Assembly: GCA_018303705.1 (NCBI GenBank)
Contig: JAGVXQ010000037.1
Span: 1-6,210 of the forward strand
DNA length: 6,210 nt
Origin: Candidatus Woesearchaeota archaeon
GTDB taxonomy: Archaea > Nanobdellota > Nanobdellia > SCGC-AAA011-G17 > JACPNG01
Direction of reading: 5' to 3'
Shown here: one piece after another, positions 5,712-6,210 of the stretch
How positions within the stretch are numbered: position 1 is the stretch's first letter
How the letters are laid out: every line of letters starts with the position of its first letter
The notes under the pieces: model-generated
Seen by the model: the letters and a program-made list of their open reading frames with translations, nothing else
Database searches by the model: none
Told to the model about the DNA's origin: nothing
Translations under genes and position numbers: made by a program

Positions 5712-6041
5712 TTAAAATTCTTCTTCTTCTACCTTTTTTATATATCCATTGTTCTTAAGCCAATCTGCTTGGTTCGGCTTGTACTTGTAAACAACATCCC
5801 CTTTTTCATTTCCACCAAGCTCCCAGGGCTCAATAAGCAAATAATCCCCTTCCCTGACCCAAAGCTTTCTCTTGAGCCTTCCAGGGATCCTGCAGACCCT
5901 TGTCTTTCCATCAAAGCACGCAACACTCATCCTTGAGCCGCCCAGCCTTTGTTTCAATATGCCTAGAACTTCCCTGCCTCTCGGGGTCCTAACCCTTAAT
6001 ATTTCTTCGTTCTCATTCTCAGCACTATTCTTCGGCTTCAT
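5712..6041 (-). CDS. eif1A: Translation initiation factor aIF1A
   Basis: A 109-residue archaeal homologue of eIF1A, which binds the A site of the small ribosomal subunit and promotes mRNA scanning or binding and initiator tRNA placement. The S1/OB-fold core spans about 14-85: ILRVRTPRGREVLGI, then QRLGGSRMSVACFDGKTRVC, the hallmark RIPGRLKRKLWVREGDY and LIEPWEL. A C-terminal part, VVYKYKPNQADWLKNNGYI, matches the family's end, followed by an acidic tail (VEEEEF). The short polar N-terminus (KPKNSAENENEE) is also usual. The ATG at 6041 is supported by a TATA box about 26 bp upstream, implying a leaderless mRNA. It is the first gene of a two-gene operon with the KH protein. Confidence 0.95.
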   Translation of the reverse strand: MKPKNSAENENEEILRVRTPRGREVLGILKQRLGGSRMSVACFDGKTRVCRIPGRLKRKLWVREGDYLLIEPWELGGNEKGDVVYKYKPNQADWLKNNGYIKKVEEEEF

Positions 6042-6062
6042 GAAATAAACTTAACAAGGGCA

Positions 6063-6079
6063 ATTTATAAACCTTTTCA
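6063..6079 (-). promoter_or_regulatory. BRE and TATA box of the aIF1A-KH operon
   Basis: On the minus strand GTGAAAAGG (purine-rich BRE-like) runs directly into TTTATAAA, whose centre is about 26-27 bp from the aIF1A ATG at 6041. That is the standard archaeal TATA-to-start distance, so transcription should begin at or within a base or two of the start codon. No ribosome binding site is visible, in agreement. Confidence 0.7.
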
Positions 6080-6119
6080 CAGAATTTTGTTATTTTTGGA
6101 GTTTTCACAGCAAGCTATG

Positions 6120-6157
6120 GGGTATTCACCCAAACTGGAATAAATTTTCAAGTCCAG
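6120..6157. repeat. Two adjacent short hairpins in unassigned sequence
   Basis: GGGT-ATTC-ACCC (6120-6131) is a 4-bp stem, and CTGGA (6135-6139) pairs with TCCAG (6153-6157) around a 13-nt loop. The 169 bp from 6042 to the right edge contain no gene I can recognise beyond the aIF1A promoter. The hairpins may belong to an RNA or the control region of a gene outside the window, or be chance. Confidence 0.3.
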
Positions 6158-6210
6158 CTAAGAAGGTATGATTCGAATCCCCTTTTTCTCAGGTATAACT
6201 ACTACTTCTT

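Noticed and set aside
5508..5936. A 142-codon plus-strand ORF
   Set aside because: It lies entirely antisense to the aIF1A and KH genes, both with clear family matches, and has no promoter or ribosome binding site.
6135..6190. Possible tRNA 3' half (TTCGAAT loop-like string, CTTGA/TCAAG near a CTGGA/TCCAG stem)
   Set aside because: The T-stem does not pair: the five bases before TTCGAAT cannot match those after it, G53 is replaced by A, the anticodon-like loop is 13 nt, and no acceptor stem partner is found. GATTCGAATC is simply a palindrome.

Overview
The window looks archaeal. It carries an archaeal translation initiation factor (aIF1A), the universal archaeal Dim2/Pno1-type KH protein, an archaeal PAC2-family protein and a NosD-like surface protein. 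TATA boxes sit about 26-28 bp upstream of two start codons, as expected for leaderless archaeal transcripts. Chromosomal genes are about 39% GC by hand count. The Cys-rich ETGIDCGGSC motif and the beta-helix surface protein would suit a DPANN lineage such as Woesearchaeota or Pacearchaeota, but that placement is a guess.

Layout from left to right. (1) 3-3308 (+) is the 3' part of a very large secreted, probably cell-anchored protein made of parallel beta-helix repeats. Its reading frame is open to the left edge, so the true start lies outside. (2) 3309-3591 is intergenic, with a T-rich terminator candidate, a tandem 15-bp repeat and the promoter of the next gene. (3) 3592-4314 (+) is a PAC2-family protein. 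(4) 4315-5173 holds an AT-rich cassette with a two-gene type II toxin-antitoxin-like operon: a DUF2683-like antitoxin at 4559-4795 and a RelE-like toxin at 4806-5075. (5) 5174-6041 (-) is a two-gene operon, aIF1A then the KH protein, separated by 1 nt. (6) 6042-6210 is the aIF1A promoter and unassigned sequence.

The main discovery is that the toxin-antitoxin cassette is bracketed by a perfect 51-bp direct repeat (4309-4359 and 5128-5178). The left copy contains the stop codon of the PAC2 gene and the right copy contains the stop codon of the KH gene. Removing 819 bp (one repeat plus the cassette) leaves both genes intact and convergent, 40 bp apart. This is what a precise insertion that duplicated its target, or attL/attR-type junctions, would leave. 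The cassette's toxin gene is about 28% GC against about 39% for its neighbours, and its first gene uses a strong AGGAGG ribosome binding site, whereas the flanking genes look leaderless. No recombinase is encoded inside the cassette.

Functionally, aIF1A and the KH protein belong to translation initiation and small-subunit maturation, the PAC2 protein is related to proteasome assembly chaperones, and the beta-helix protein belongs to the cell surface. The toxin-antitoxin pair is probably an accessory insertion unrelated to its neighbours.
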